Of a stretch of 64,000 nt of DNA, positions 10,846-23,599 are shown piece by piece. Below the pieces are notes generated by a model. It did not search any database. It saw nothing but the letters and a program-made list of their open reading frames with translations, and was not told where the DNA came from. The DNA comes from Eopsaltria australis (Eukaryota > Chordata > Aves > Passeriformes > Petroicidae): the NCBI GenBank assembly GCA_034509425.1, contig JAVTVJ010000992.1, positions 124,001-188,000 on the forward strand, written 5' to 3'. The translations under genes and the position numbers were made by a program. Position 1 is the first letter of the stretch, and every line of letters begins with the position of its first letter.

Positions 10846-13589
10846 CCCTGATTTGATTCTGAGATATTGAATTCCCATTGGAGCCAAGTTGCCTTTCTAG
10901 ATTTACAAACCCATCAAATCAGCTGACATCAACTTATAACATGAACTTGGTTTTCCTCCAAAATCAATCATGAGCTTAAATATTATTTTAAAAACCTGAG
11001 AGCTGGTGAGGTACATCAAAAAGCAATATATTTATATTATGGCTTCAGACAGCTTTTGCTTTTTTAGGAGGTAATTAACTTTTTTTAAAAATTTATCTAT
11101 CTATAATTTATATTTTTCTAGGGGGGAAAAAATGGGGGGAAATGCTGTAGAGAGGGAATAAGCAGCAATTTTGAGTGGAGAGAGCACAAACCCTCCCTGA
11201 GTGTGTAGAATTTCATGGTTTCACGTGTGGAAAACAGTAGCATTCATTATACACCCTGACAAAATATTCCTGATTGCAGCTGACTTGCAAATTCCCCCTC
11301 AAATTGCACTTCTGTGAGCAAACAGCTAAAAAAACCCCATAATTTCTGGAGTTTCTGACCTCTGCTGATCTCTCTAATTCTTGGTTTTTCTCACCTGGTT
11401 TGCTTTGGAAATGCGGGACGTGCAAAATAATTCCTGTCCTGTCAGAGATTCGAGGAGATTTTGTTTCAGAGCAAGAGGCAGGGTGAGATTTCATTCCAGT
11501 TTTTAGCAGAAATCTTTGAGAAAGTTTTAAAACTCGAATTGCAGTGAAAATTAAACATCCCAGCCGTGAGAGTTTATGGGTATCTATTAATATGAACCCC
11601 AAAATTTGGTTTTTAAAAGTTGCTTGAAAGAATAATCCACTCCCAAAACCAGATGGGGTTGACTCAGTGACTTCCCTGCTGGAATATCCCTAATTTTTGG
11701 AAAAATTCAGCTGTCTTTTAAGGGGAAGCTGTAAATGGAGTTAGAGCTGAATATTGTATTTATTTATGTCAGTCCCTGTTAAGCTTTGCTGTTCAAACTG
11801 GTTTCTTTTCATGAAAAGAATGACAAAGGATCATTATTCCATATTCTTTTATTATATTTTATTATTTAGTGTGTTTTATTATATTCTTATATTTCCATCT
11901 ATTCCTGATTTTGAGGATCTCAAATGTCATGATGGGTTTTTTGCTGGATTTTTATGGTGTGGGATCTGTTGTGTCTCAAGGCCTGTCAGTTCCGTTATTT
12001 GTGAGATTTAAATATGAAGGAATAGATAGAATTTTAAAAAGAATTTAAGCATTTTTGCATTTCTGTGTCAAGTACATTGAGTTATTCTGATTTTCCTTAC
12101 ATTAGTGCCATTCTTTTACCTGCCTTCCTTATTCCATAATTTTTCAAGTGACACCATTTCAACTTCCACCTCAGAAACTGCAGATAAAAATGAGAATTTG
12201 CATCCTTTTCACTTAGCACATTACCTACAACTAGAGAAAAAAAAAGTTAAATTTATTCTTCATCAAATCTCCTTTTTTTATAAATTAAATGCAATATTTC
12301 ACACCCTGTTATTACCACGCTTCAATTATTGTTAATTAGCAGCACTCACTGCCACAGTTTGAGTCTCACATTCAACACCAGAGTTTTTATGTGAAGTTTT
12401 GCCCTATTTAAAGCTGTCACTCAGGGCTAGGATTTATTTTTTTTTTTAACCAATGGAGTTGTCTTGATACAATTCCTAGAATAAACACACTTAAATAGCT
12501 GTGAGGATTTATTTCCAGCAATTTTTTCCGATTTCCCTTTCCTGTCTCGCAGTACAGCTTGGATGGACAAGCTCTGAGTGGAAAGAAAACCCAAAATTCC
12601 AAATCTTGAGAGGTTTTTTGCCCTGTTCTGTATTTTTAATTCCCCTCAGTGTCAGTCCCAGAAGAATTTTTTGGTGAAACCGCTGAAGTTTTGGTCTCCC
12701 TGCGACAACACAATTTGGAATGAGAGAATTTTCCATCGATGAGACAGCTCTGAAATTTGGTTTTTTACTAAAAGCAGGATTTTCACCTCCCTCTATTTGT
12801 AGATCATGCTTCTGGAATACTTCAGTAAACAGGATTTACTCGATTAATCAAATTTACAGATTAGCTTATTGATCACAACTATTCCATGCTGGGGATCAAT
12901 GCTAATGCACTTCAAATCTGTGATTGTTAATCCATTTCTGAATTAACATTGATACTATAATCCCTGCTCATTTGATTGTTATTTTATTTTTTGTGGAGTG
13001 CTGAAAAATACTTTCTTATCCATTAAAGGGTTTCAGGGAAGAAAAGGACAAACCCAAACAATTGATTTGCTGTGGGTAATTGAGGATGCTCTTAGCTGAG
13101 GAACGTTTGACATAATCATTTTTAAACTTATATTACATTGTCTTGTATTACATTTTATACAGAGAGATATAAAAGATGTGGGAAAAGCCGTAAAATATTT
13201 ATTATTTAGGGCTGGATTTATTCTTACTTTAATGAGGATCAGTCTTGTCCTGATCCCTGCAGTTCTATAATGGGAATTATTCTGTCTGGATGTATTCAAT
13301 GTACAACATTCATCATTTTTGCAAAACTTCTGGCAGAAACACAGGAAAGGTGAGTTAGAAACACTTCTGAGTTCATATAAACTAGAAATCGATCATGCAG
13401 GAGCTTCAAGTTGTTCCTACTTTATCTATTCAAGAGAGTCTCCCACTCCCAACAATTTTCCTGAGGGCACAAAAATGAAATTTGAGGGGATCAAAACTTA
13501 GACCGACAACACCACAAACCCCCAACGCTGGAAGATCTATTTTAATTTATATTTTTTTGTACTAAATAAACTCTCTGAGCAATCATTTA
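10846..13589. other. Non-coding stretch, unique sequence
   Basis: About 2.7 kb without an exon, CR1 copy or array that I recognise. It contains several A or T homopolymers (near 11100 and 12430). A 129-codon minus-strand frame at 11213-11602 has no similarity that I recognise. Confidence 0.5.
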
Positions 13590-13870
13590 CATGCAAACTT
13601 TTCAAAATGAAACTCTAAAAGGGGATTATTGAGATGGCAGAGCCGAGCACTCGGGTTAATAGATCCCACATATGCCATTTATTGCATACTTGTGTTTATT
13701 GCTTAAGGCACTAATTCCCTTAAGTGAAACGCAGGGTTTTTCAGAATTAAATCAAATAAATTATTTCTTTACCTGCTTTTAATGTGTTAAGCAGAAAATC
13801 TCTGCGGCAGATGAGCATTCAAGACGGCGGCAAACGTCGCCGTTGGTTTTGTTATTGCTAAAATTATTAC
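13590..13870. promoter_or_regulatory. Candidate conserved non-coding element
   Basis: This block has several words typical of developmental enhancers: a forkhead-like TGTTTAT, an NKX2-like TTAAGTG, and AT-rich homeodomain cores. It ends in a CpG-rich near-palindrome, CGGCGGCAAACGTCGCCG. It lies in otherwise AT-rich, CpG-poor DNA. The motifs are visible; conservation and activity are inference. Confidence 0.3.
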
Positions 13871-14097
13871 CCATAATTTAACTAACAGAGAGCAAAGAGC
13901 AGAGCAAAGGCAATTTCTGCTGCGTTTTCACAGCATTTGAGCATGGAAATGGAATTTCTGTGGGGTCAGCAGGGAAACAAAAACAGCATCCAGTGCCAGG
14001 GGGTGGAATTGGGTTAGGAAGAGCCTTCCCCTTATTTCCAGAGGGACCCTGAGGGGTATCACCCTCTGCTCTGGGGAAGAGAGGGATCCAGGGAGAG

Positions 14098-14434
14098 CTC
14101 AGAGCCCTTCCAGAGCCTAAAGGGGCTCCAGGAGAGCTGGAGAGGGACTGGGGACAAGGGATGGAGGGACAGCACACAGGGAATGGCTTCAAACTAAAAG
14201 ATTGTAGGTTTAGATGGAATATTGGGCAGGAATTGTTCCCTGGGATGGTAATGAGGGACTGGGCTGGAATTCCCAGATTTGCTGTGGCTGCCCCTGGATC
14301 CCTGGCAGTGTCCAAGGCCAGGTTGGACATTGGGGCTTGGAGCAGCCTGGGACAGTGGGAGGTGTCCCTGCCATGGCAGGAGTGGGATGGGATAATCCTC
14401 AGATCCTTCCCAAACCACCCCATTATTCCATCAC
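14098..14434 (+). mobile_element. CR1 LINE 3' fragment
   Basis: Sense CR1 with the full 3' set: GACAGCACACAGGGAATGGC, GATGGAATATTGGGCAGG, CCCAGATTTGCTGTGGCTGC, GGAGCAGCCTGGGACAGTGG and CCAAACCACCCCATTATTCC at the end. Frames over it resemble the end of CR1 ORF2 but are interrupted. It is a 5'-truncated, dead copy. Confidence 0.9.
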
Positions 14435-15184
14435 TGTAACTCATTGTGGATGTGTTGGAATTCACAGAGTCCATCCCTGCCCCTCAGTGTCTGAATTTCC
14501 CAAGATCCCAAGCACCTCACACCTAAAATAATGCACTTGTTTGGGTATTCAGCTTCAGCATGATTTTATTACTATACAACCAAGAGAATTTCATAATTCC
14601 TTCTGTCTGGTGTTCTTCAGCTCAAATCTGCTATCAAAGTGTCACATCTAAATTCTCCTTTTGTGGCCCACAGCAAACACAGCGTGGGTGGACCCGCTCA
14701 GACTTTTATTCCCAGTAATTCCAAGACAGATGTTCAACAAGATCCAGAAAACGCTGCTTGATGGATTGAAAAGCATTTCTCTAAGTGGATTAAAAGACTA
14801 CAAGAGTCAAGATGTTTCTATTTGTGCTTCACACAATTATTCTCTTTAAAGAGACTGTGCTAAAACTGTTACCATGGTGTCTGCATTCTAAGGTTACATG
14901 TTGACAAGTATGTCATTAAAAACCAGCAGACACCAGTGAGAATCTGCTCCCGATCACCCCAGTTAAGCTGGTTTGGAGGGATTGTTCTGCCCATGTGTTC
15001 AGCACATTCAATTCCTTATCTGCTTTAAGCAACGTTCATAAAAGGATTTTTCCATGCAGCGGCATAAAAAAATATCAAAATGGTACCAGGTTTTTGCTGC
15101 TGGGCCGTGTTGCTGGTTGATAACTGAGCACCAAAACAAGCAGCTTTATCTGGCAACATTTATCCAATTCATCAGCAGGGCTGA
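14435..15184. other. Non-coding stretch, unique sequence
   Basis: About 750 bp between two repeats. No exon is recognised; the longest plus frame (62 codons at 14661-14849) has no family resemblance. Confidence 0.45.
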
Positions 15185-15590
15185 CACTTCATGGAATTAA
15201 ATCCATCCTGCAACTCCAGCTCTTAAAACAGAGCAAAAACCTGGTTGGTTCAGCAGCCAGTCCTTCAAAATAGCAAAATAATCTAGTGGAATGATAGGTA
15301 ATTTATATCATTGGGGTTTTACCTGTGTGGGCAGGTTTGGGGCAGGAAAGGAGCAGATCCCTGTGTGGGGCACAGTGGGAATGGGCTGTGACTGATGCTT
15401 CACTGAATTAAATCCATCCTGCAACTCCAGCTCTTACAACAGAGCAAAAACCTGGTTGATTCAGCAGCCAATCCTTCAAAACAAGAAAATCTTCCAGTGG
15501 GATGATGAGGAATTTATATTGTAGGGGTTTTACCTGTGTGGGCAGGAAAGGAGCAGATCCCCGTGTGGGGCACAGTGGGAATGGGCTGTG
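15185..15590. repeat. Two-copy direct duplication, ~211-bp unit
   Basis: A segment beginning GAATTAAATCCATCCTGCAA and ending CACAGTGGGAATGGGCTGTG occurs twice back to back, with starts at about 15194 and 15405. The second copy is shorter because it lacks a short stretch around GGCAGGTTTGGGG. It looks like a local tandem duplication with no coding content. Confidence 0.9.
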
Positions 15591-15739
15591 GCAGCTGAGG
15601 GTTGGGGGATGCTCTGCACTGATCCTGGGTTTCTGTTCAGTGTCAAATCCCACAGCCACGTTGGGGTGGTTGGGGAGGTGCATTCCACTGCCAGGGATTG
15701 GGTTTATTTCCCTTTGGAGAGTTTGGGTTTATGTGGGAG

Positions 15740-16562
15740 CAGGCTGGGAAGGGCTGCAGAGATTTGAGAAGTGGCCCAGGAGGACCTTGTGAAGTTCCAC
15801 AGTTCCCAGTGCCAGGGGCTGCTCCTGGGTTGGGGCAATCCCAGCCAGGAGCATGGACTGGGAGAAGAATTCATTGGGAGCAGCCCTGAGGAGGATTTGG
15901 GGATCTTGTGGGTGAAAACCTGGACAGGAGCCAGCAGTGAATGCTGGGAGCCCTGAAATCCATCGGCATCCTGGGCTGCATCCAGGGAGGAGAGAGCAGC
16001 AGGAAAAGGATTGGGATTGTGCCCCTGAGCCCCCTCAGGTGAGAGCCCACCTGCAGAGCTGCCCCAGCCCTGGGGCCCAGCACAGGGAGGACGTGGAGCT
16101 GCTGCAGAGAGCCCAGAGGAGGCTCCAGGATGAGCAGAGGGATGGAGCAGCTCTGCTGGCAGGAAAGGCTGGCACAGCTGGCATTGTTCAGCCTGGAGAG
16201 GAGAAGCTTTGGGGTGACCTTAGAGTCCCTTCCAGTGTCAGAAGGTTTTTAAAAGGAGGATAAGGGACTTTTTATATGGGCAGAGAGTGACAGGAAATGG
16301 GGGAATGGTTTTAAATTAAAGAAGGAAAGGTTAGATGGGATATTGGGCAGGAATTGTTCCCTGGGAGGGTGGGGAGGGGCTGGGCTGGAATTCCCAGATT
16401 TGCTGTGGCTGCCCCTGGATCCCTGGCAGTGCCCAAGGATGGCCAGGTTGGACACTGGGGCTTGGAGCAGCCTGGGACAGTGGAGGGTGTCCCTGCCCAT
16501 GGCAGGGGTGGCACTGGATGGGCTTTAAGGCTTTTCCCAGCCCAAACCATTCCGGGATCCTG
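15740..16562 (+). mobile_element. CR1 LINE, longer 5'-truncated copy with decayed ORF2 C-terminus
   Basis: Among the longest sense CR1 copies here. In broken frames it encodes the C-terminal part of the CR1 ORF2 reverse transcriptase region. Around 15750-15930 frames read like the family's NLMKFNKSKC...LHLG...GSSPEEDLGIL stretch, and at 16080-16200 the HREDVELLQRAQRR and IVQPGEEKLW regions follow. The usual 3' landmarks then follow (GATATTGGGCAGGAATTG, CCTGGATCCCTGGCAGTGCC), ending at ACCATTCCGGGATCCTGTG. Frameshifts and stops make it non-functional. Confidence 0.88.
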
Positions 16563-18719
16563 TGAAATCAGGGACATTTTTGCCAGGCATGGCATAAAGA
16601 AAGTGCCTTGGTGGCCTCTCAGGTGACTTCTCCCATAATTGGGACCAAGCTTTTACCAAATGCAGCTCAGTGACCCTCCCTGGGATGGGCTGACCCCCTC
16701 CTGCACGGTGACAGGGACAGTTTATTTCCTGTAAGTGGCTTATCTTCATAACCTGATAATAATTGATATTCCGGGATGGGAAAGTAAGTGCAAAATGACA
16801 GGCAATGCCAAGAGACGAGTCTTGAAAATTATGAGACCATTATCATCGAGAGACTTCTTAAAATACAGACTTGAGTTTCCCTGAAAGAGTAGAAGGGTGA
16901 AAAAAAGAAATTGTGTTGGTTTTCTATATCTATGTATATATATTTTTTTTTTTTAAATCTGTCTGAAAATCCTTTTCCATAAGAGGTCAGAGTCTTTCTG
17001 TACATCCATGATTTTTCTGGGGTGGATTATTGTGGGTGGAATCTCCTAGACCTGCTTTATCTTCTAGTTTTCACTTCCTCAGTAGCAGCACAACCTTTTC
17101 ATTCCTAATTCCATCCAGCCCTGAGAGTTAGCACTTAAAAATATATTTTCAGTTTAGCACTGTCACGTTCCCTGCAGCAGAAAAATTCCCTTCAGAATCT
17201 GATTTTTCACTCACCAATTTTTCTGCAGCAAAACCTAATTCTATAAATCCAGCAAAGAATTCATGTTTTGTGTGTGGCTTTTAGGCTGTGAGAAAAGAAA
17301 AGGCATTTCCCATGAGCTCCCTTTCCAAGGGTGTAGTTTTTGGTGGAATATCAGACTTATCTCAAGTGCACGACGTCATTTCCATCATATTAATACAAAT
17401 TATTCAAAATATTGTTCCCCTTTCTGTTTCTTTGCCTCTCCCTTAAAAAAATCAAGTTGAGAATAAACAGTATTTTATTAAAATACATAAATTCTATTCC
17501 TTTTTCTTTCTCTTTACTTCAAACTTCGGCCTAAAAGGCTCCTAATTTTCAATTGTTATTTCTCACCTAATTTTTATTTCACTTTAGGAGTTTTACTGTG
17601 AGCTTCAGTGCTGTCTGAAGAAAACTTTTCTGTATTTTCTTCTCACAGATTTTTTTCAGCTTTCCTCACCCTACTCTTTCCCAATATAAAAGCTGTAGTT
17701 TCCAGCTTGGTATCTTTTATGGAAAGAAATCGATGGAAAAGATTTTGCAGTGCCAAATTCTTACCAACTTCCTTTTTTTTAGGGGCATTTTAAGGAAAGC
17801 TGGTGCACAAATTAATTACATTTATTGTTTTGTCTACTTTTGGTCAAAAATAACCAATTTTCAGAATTCTTCTGACAAAGTATTAGGGATAGGATCTGGA
17901 AATTCTGGAAGACTGAGACAGTAAATTTTTGCATAAATATGAATAAATCAATATGAACACAAACACTGCAACAAAACCACGTACTGCACAAGGAGTGGTG
18001 AGTTGGAGCTACAGGGTTTTGTTTTATTGCATTCACTGAGAATTCTTTAGGGTTCTGGAACAAAATTGTTTAAAATGACCAGAATTCTGTCACTTTTATA
18101 ACTTTTTAAAGTTACAAAATATATAAATACTGAATATTTGAATAAAATGAGAAAGCCATTGTTTTGTTTTCTGGGTGGGAGTGTAAAGAACTATTCAGTT
18201 CTAGGACTTTAAGTGGAAAGCCAGGTTTTAGTCTTTAATTGTAACACTGAGTACATTAACTTTTCGTGAAACGAAATGAAAATTAACTTTTCATTAAATA
18301 TTCACTTTTTATTTAGTTGTTTTTTCCTTAATAGCATTTTTTTTTTTGTGATGACTGCTTCTCATGATTCAGTTATTTCAGCGAGCAGAGATTTTATCCC
18401 GTTAAACTCAGGCCAACTTGGGCCAGTCCGTTGTGGAAACGGCGTTTGGTTCATTTCCTGGGATTTCAGAGCAGGAAACATGAATGTCAACATTGCCATC
18501 TTCCTCTAGCTCCCTCTTTGAAAGGACTAAATGGGCATCACTTTTGTTGAAGGGGGGGGAAAAAAATGCATGAAAGCACTTTTTTTTCTCATCTCCAAGT
18601 AGGTCAGTTTGTGGCGGAAAGTAGAAAATAGCGGAAAGTATTAGTTTGGATTTTCCAGCTTCTCCTGAAGCATCTCCAGGATGGTGCTTGTGTGCTGATT
18701 GCAGGATTAGATCACAAAA
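16563..18719. other. Non-coding stretch, AT-leaning unique sequence
   Basis: About 2.1 kb with T and A homopolymers (near 16940 and 18340) and no exon, RNA gene or repeat that I recognise. Confidence 0.5.
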
Positions 18720-19030
18720 GCAGACCCGAGCTGTGTGAGGAGGGTTTAGCAAAACGTGGTGGCACAAATCCCTCCCTGCCTCGAGCCCGCCCGGAATCGC
18801 TCCCGGAATTTGTTTGCGCGGAGGTGCCAAGGAGGCGTTTTAATGAGAAGTGGTCTCAAAAAACCAGCGAGATGAGGTATGATCTTGGTCATAAAATGAG
18901 TTTTGTCAGAGTTTTTTGGCCTGAAGAGGTGAATTCTGTTCCATTCCTGAGTTCAGGGAGGCGCAGCTCCAGCCAAATCGCGGCGCGTCGGAATCGCCGC
19001 CGCGCGAGGCAGCGGATACAGTGGGTGAGG
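18720..19030. promoter_or_regulatory. CpG-rich patch, candidate regulatory element
   Basis: CpGs are clustered here far more densely than in the flanks, in two sub-blocks: around 18780-18835 and around 18960-19020, the latter with GCGGCGCGTCGG and GCCGCCGCGCGAGG. A plus-strand frame of 141 codons crosses it but shows no recognised domain. It could be a small CpG island, an alternative promoter or an enhancer. I favour a regulatory element but cannot prove it. Confidence 0.3.
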
Positions 19031-19719
19031 AGTTTCTCAGCTCACTTGGTTTTCCTCAATTTATCCTGTGTCAGATCTTGGCAGGGTACAAATGAAACAG
19101 GACCTTTCATGAGATAAATTCATTCTGGGATCTGATAATCCAGGAATATTCTGTGGCGCGCAGTTCCCGTTTGAGTTCACTTTGAGTTTTGTGATGTGGG
19201 TTCTTCAATGAGGAGTGAAGGGCATAAATTTCACCTTCCAAACCTTGAGGAATAGAAAAAATAATAGAAAATAAGTTTTTAATACAGGTCTCTCAAGTGT
19301 TCTGTGCTTTTTTGTCATGATTCCTGCTGAATCTTTACATTTTGGTGTCACCACTGCGCACCTTTTAACCTGCTTCTGTCATGTTGTACAAGCTGAAAAC
19401 AGCAAGAAGTTCTCAATCTACAGAAGGTGAAGGGTTTGCTTTTGGTTCTCCCAACCAAATTTCAGCTTAAATGACAATAAACAAGCTTGTCTTTCCTTTT
19501 GGTATCCATTTCATCCTGAAATGGATGAATTTGTTTCATGGAGATTGACACCATCTGTTTTCAGATATTATGGTGCCACTGCCCTCTCACAATTTCTGAG
19601 AGAATTTGTGTGGTGTGAATTATTTCTGTTTCCTCTTGGTCCCCATTTTCTTTTATTCTCTGTTTTTACTGATGAATGAGGACTCTGATTTTGACCTTTG
19701 AGACTTTTGATGTTGCTCC
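19031..19719. other. Non-coding stretch before tandem array
   Basis: Unique sequence whose last part (about 19560-19719) seems weakly related to the array that follows, sharing GATGTTGCT...CAGAACAGAAG with the monomer border. It may be a diverged edge monomer. Confidence 0.4.
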
Positions 19720-21992
19720 ACACAGAACAGAAGATATTTTGCCTCTTTGGAGGTTTCTTTGCTTAATTTTTGCTGATTTAGATACAAGATTCAGTTAAAA
19801 ATCCTGAAAATAGAATATGTGGATTGTGGCACACAGACTGAACGTGCATTTGTCATTACTGGCATTTGTAAAGCTCAACATCAGTGGATAAAAAGTGCCA
19901 CATTCTCAGATGGTAACTCAATAATTAATTTCTTTTTTGGGAGTACAAGCAAACACAATTTAATGTTTTATCACTGTAACAGGCGCTAAGTAAGTTTTGT
20001 GTGCAAATATTTGCTCAGAGGAGGATCCCCTGTCGCTGTTTTTGCGATGTCATGGAAACTGACAATTTCTCTCTACATTAATCCAAGTTTCATTTTATTT
20101 TTTGGGATTTCTAAGAGGTGAAGCTGTGCACAGATGCCTCCAAAAAGTCTCACGTCCCTTCCCTGAGCCCTTGCACTTTGGATGAAGCATCTCATTGTCA
20201 CCCCTCAGCATTTCCCCATTTGGTGACGTGGCTGAGAATTTTAATGCCCCCGAGTTCTCATTGGGCTGCTGATGTTGCTGCTTGCAGAGCAGAGGATATG
20301 CAGGTGATATTTTGCCTCTTCAGAGGTTTCTTTGCTTAATTTTTGCTGAGTTAGATACAAGTTACTATTAAAAGTCCAGAAAAATGATTATCTGGATCAT
20401 AGCACACGGACTGAATGTGCATTTGACATCATTGGCACTTGTAAAACTCAACATCAGTGGATAAAAAGTGCCACATTCTCAGGTGGTAACTTGATAATTA
20501 ATTTCTTTTTGGGAGACCAAGCAAACATGATTGAATGTTGTATCACTGCAACAGGTACTAAGTAAGTTTTGTGTGCAAATATTTGCTCAGAGGAGGCTCC
20601 CCTCTCCTCTTTTTGCGACGTCATGGAAACTGACAATTATAATTCACATTAATCCAAGTTTCATTTTATTTTTTGGCATTTTTAAGAGCTTCTAAGAGGT
20701 GAAGCTGTGCACAGGTGCCTCCAAAAAGTCTCAGGTCCCTTCCCTGAGCCCTTGCACTTTGGATGAAGCATCTCATTGTCACCCCTCAGCATTTCCCCAT
20801 TTGGTGACGTGGCTGAGAATTTTAATGCCCCCGAGTTCTCATTGGGCTGCTGATGTTGCTGCTTGCAGAGCAGAAGACATCCAGGTGATATTTTGCCTCT
20901 TCAGAGGTTTCTTTGCTTAATTTTTGCTGATTTAGATACAAGATTCAGTTAAAAATTCTGAAAATTGAATATCTGGATGGTGGCACACGGACTGAATGTG
21001 CATTTGACATTACTGGCATTTGTCAAACTCAGCATGTCTGGATAAAAGGTGCCACATTCGCAGGTGATAACTCAATAATTAATTTCTTTTTAGGAGTAAA
21101 GCAAACATGATTGAATGTTTTGTCGCTATAACAGGTACTAAATCAATTTTGTGTACAAATACTTGCTCAGAGGAGTCTCCCCTCTCCTCTTTTTGCGACA
21201 TCATGGAAACTGACAATTTTAATTCACATTAATACAAGTTTAATTTTATTTTTTGGCATTTTTAAGAGCTTCTAAGATGTGAAGCTGTGCACAGGTGCCT
21301 CCGAAAAGACTCAGGTCCCTTCCCTGAGCCCTTGCACTTTGGATGAAGCATCTCATTGTCACCCCTCAGCATCTCCCCATTTGGTGACGTGGCTGAGAAT
21401 TTTAATGCCCCCGAGTTCTCATTGGGCTGCTGATGTTGCTGCTTGCAGAGCAGAAGATATGCAGGAGATATTTTGCCTCTTCAGAGGTTTCTTTGCTTAA
21501 TTTTTGCTGGTTTAGATACAAGTTACTATTAAAAGTCCAGAAAAATGATTATCTGGATCATAGCACACGGACTGAACGTGCATTTGACATCATTGGCATT
21601 TGTAAAACTCAACATCAGTGGATAAAAAGTGCCACATTCTCAGGGGATAACTCAATAATTTATTTCTTTTTGGGAGTACAAGCAAACAGAATTTAATGTT
21701 TTATCACTGTAACAGGTGCTAAGTAAGTTTTGTGTGCAAATATTTGCTCAGAGGAGGCTCCCCTCTCCTCTTTTTGCGGCATCATGGAAACTGACAGTTT
21801 TTATTCACATTAATGCAACTTTCATTTTATTTTTTGGGATTTCTAAGAGGTGAAGCTGTGCACAGGTGCCTCCGAAAAGACTCAGGTCCCTTCCCTGAGC
21901 CCTTGCACTTTGGATGAAGCATCTCATTGTCACCCCTCAGCATCTCCCCATTTGGTGACGTGGCTGAGAATTTTAATGCCCCCGAGTTCTCA
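19720..21992. repeat. Tandem array, about four ~580-bp monomers
   Basis: Equivalent points recur at 20118, 20699, 21279 and 21850, giving steps of 581, 580 and 571 bp. Each monomer has AAGCTGTGCACAGRTGCCTC, TTGGATGAAGCATCTCATTG, TTTGGTGACGTGGCTGAGAA and TTTTGCCTCTTCAGAGGTTTC. The last monomer breaks off at about 21992 into CpG-rich unique sequence. A 73-codon frame is open in the first three copies and cut short in the fourth. Most differences between the frames change the amino acid, so I do not call a gene. Confidence 0.95.
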
Positions 21993-22029
21993 TTCGGCAC
22001 GGCCTCTGTGCCGCTGGCGGGAGAGCCTT

Positions 22030-22650
22030 TAGAAATGGGATTAACTTGCAGAGGAATGCATTAGGCATGGCCCAGAAGTGGGCAAAGCCCTAACCAGCCT
22101 GATAGATTGCTCCACGCTCCAAATCCTCCTAAGCACCCCCTCCCTGCCCTCATTGACAGCTCCCCATTGAGCAGCTCGGGGCTTTGGCGTGTTTGGGAGC
22201 GGGGCTGTTTTGTAGCGGCCCGGGGCTGATCTCATATTCGCTTTCTGAAATTAATTCGACACTGCTTTACATGTTAATCCGCAGAGGATTGATTCGGGGG
22301 AGGTCAGAGCGGTGCAGCCTCAGAAAAAGGGGAGAAAAGCTCCACTTAAAGCAGCTCATTTCAGTTCCCAGCCATGGGCAGAGCTGCCTTTTCTTTGTGG
22401 CACCGGGCCAGCTGGAGGGGACTCAGTGCTCCGACAGAATCCATCAAATGGTGGTGTTTGATGGGATCTGCAAGGAAGTTGAGCTAATTAAATTTACCTT
22501 CATTAACCAATCGCAGCTTGCAAATGGCCCAACTCTACTTTGGGAACCTGCAGGGTGGCAAAAAAAATCCCTCCCTTTCTTTAAAGCGCCGACAGAAGTG
22601 AGCAGTGAGAGCAGTCAGGAACGCGCCATAATCTGATTTATTTTTTTTTC
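22030..22650. promoter_or_regulatory. Candidate conserved non-coding element
   Basis: About 600 bp of mixed-composition unique sequence directly after the tandem array. It contains several words typical of developmental enhancers: OTX/PITX-type GGATTA or TAATCC, a MEIS/TGIF-type TTGACAG (near 22153), AGCTAATTAAATT and CATTAACCAATC. CpGs are more frequent than in the flanks. The plus-strand 150-codon frame at 22184-22636 has no recognised domain. Regulatory function is inferred only. Confidence 0.33.
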
Positions 22651-23599
22651 TCTCTCTTACTTGTAAAGTTTTCGGCGTTGCTAAAACAAAATAAATACAC
22701 ATGGAAAAAACCTGCCCTGGTGGGATGGGCTGGTGTTGGACCATTCTGGAGAAATCACATGTTTTATTTGGAGCTACACAAAAGGGCAGGAGGCTTCAGC
22801 GGGGAAATGTTACAGCAAGAGCAGGATAAGGGACGTGTAATAAAATAAAAGTATTGGAGATCTTGAGAAAGTGTCTCTGAGCTGCAGCTGCACCTTGCTG
22901 AAATGATTCTTTTTGATTTGAAAACAAACCCGTGATGGTTTGGGAATAGCTTTTGGTGATTAACAGCATGGTGTGTTTGTAGGATTTCAAAAAGTCAAGC
23001 AGAAAAATGGATTTTTTTTTACTGTGTGGATTAGCTTAAAATACATTCTGTCTACTTTATATTAAAATGCATGAGAAACTTTAATTATAATCCATGATTT
23101 ACTTGCAGATTCATTAAACCACCACAATTAAAAATACCAGGAAATTAAACATTTTACAGCTGTTCACCCTTTCCACTTCAACTTTCATGAGTACAATATG
23201 CATATAACGATTTTACAACAATAAAAAATTTGGATTCACGTTTGGATTGCGAGAGTTCAAACTGTTTCAGGTAGAATTTGTCCCCCAAAGCCTATAAATG
23301 TCTAAATTTGACTGCACTGCTCCCTGAAAGACTAGTGAAGTCTTTTATGGAGTTCAGATGTGCTCTAATTTTGGAGGTTTTCCTTTCAGGAAACTTGCCT
23401 TGTGTAGGTAGAACCTTATGAATCCAGCTATATAATATCTATAATTTGAATATTTAATTTAAATGTCGGTGTTGGAGCTGTCAGGGATGAGCGTAGCGTC
23501 CGTATTCACCTGATAATATTTAGTCTGAATCTAATAATAGCTTCATATATAGAGAAAATAAGAAATTTAGGTTTAAAACTATTTCAGTTCATTTTTTGT
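22651..23599. other. Non-coding stretch, AT-rich unique sequence
   Basis: About 950 bp of unique sequence with no exon or repeat recognised. Confidence 0.5.

Noticed and set aside
20118..21500. A 73-codon open frame repeated in several monomers of the 580-bp array
   Set aside because: Most differences between copies change the amino acid, the fourth copy is cut short, no domain is recognised and there is no splice or promoter context. The frame is a by-product of recent duplication.
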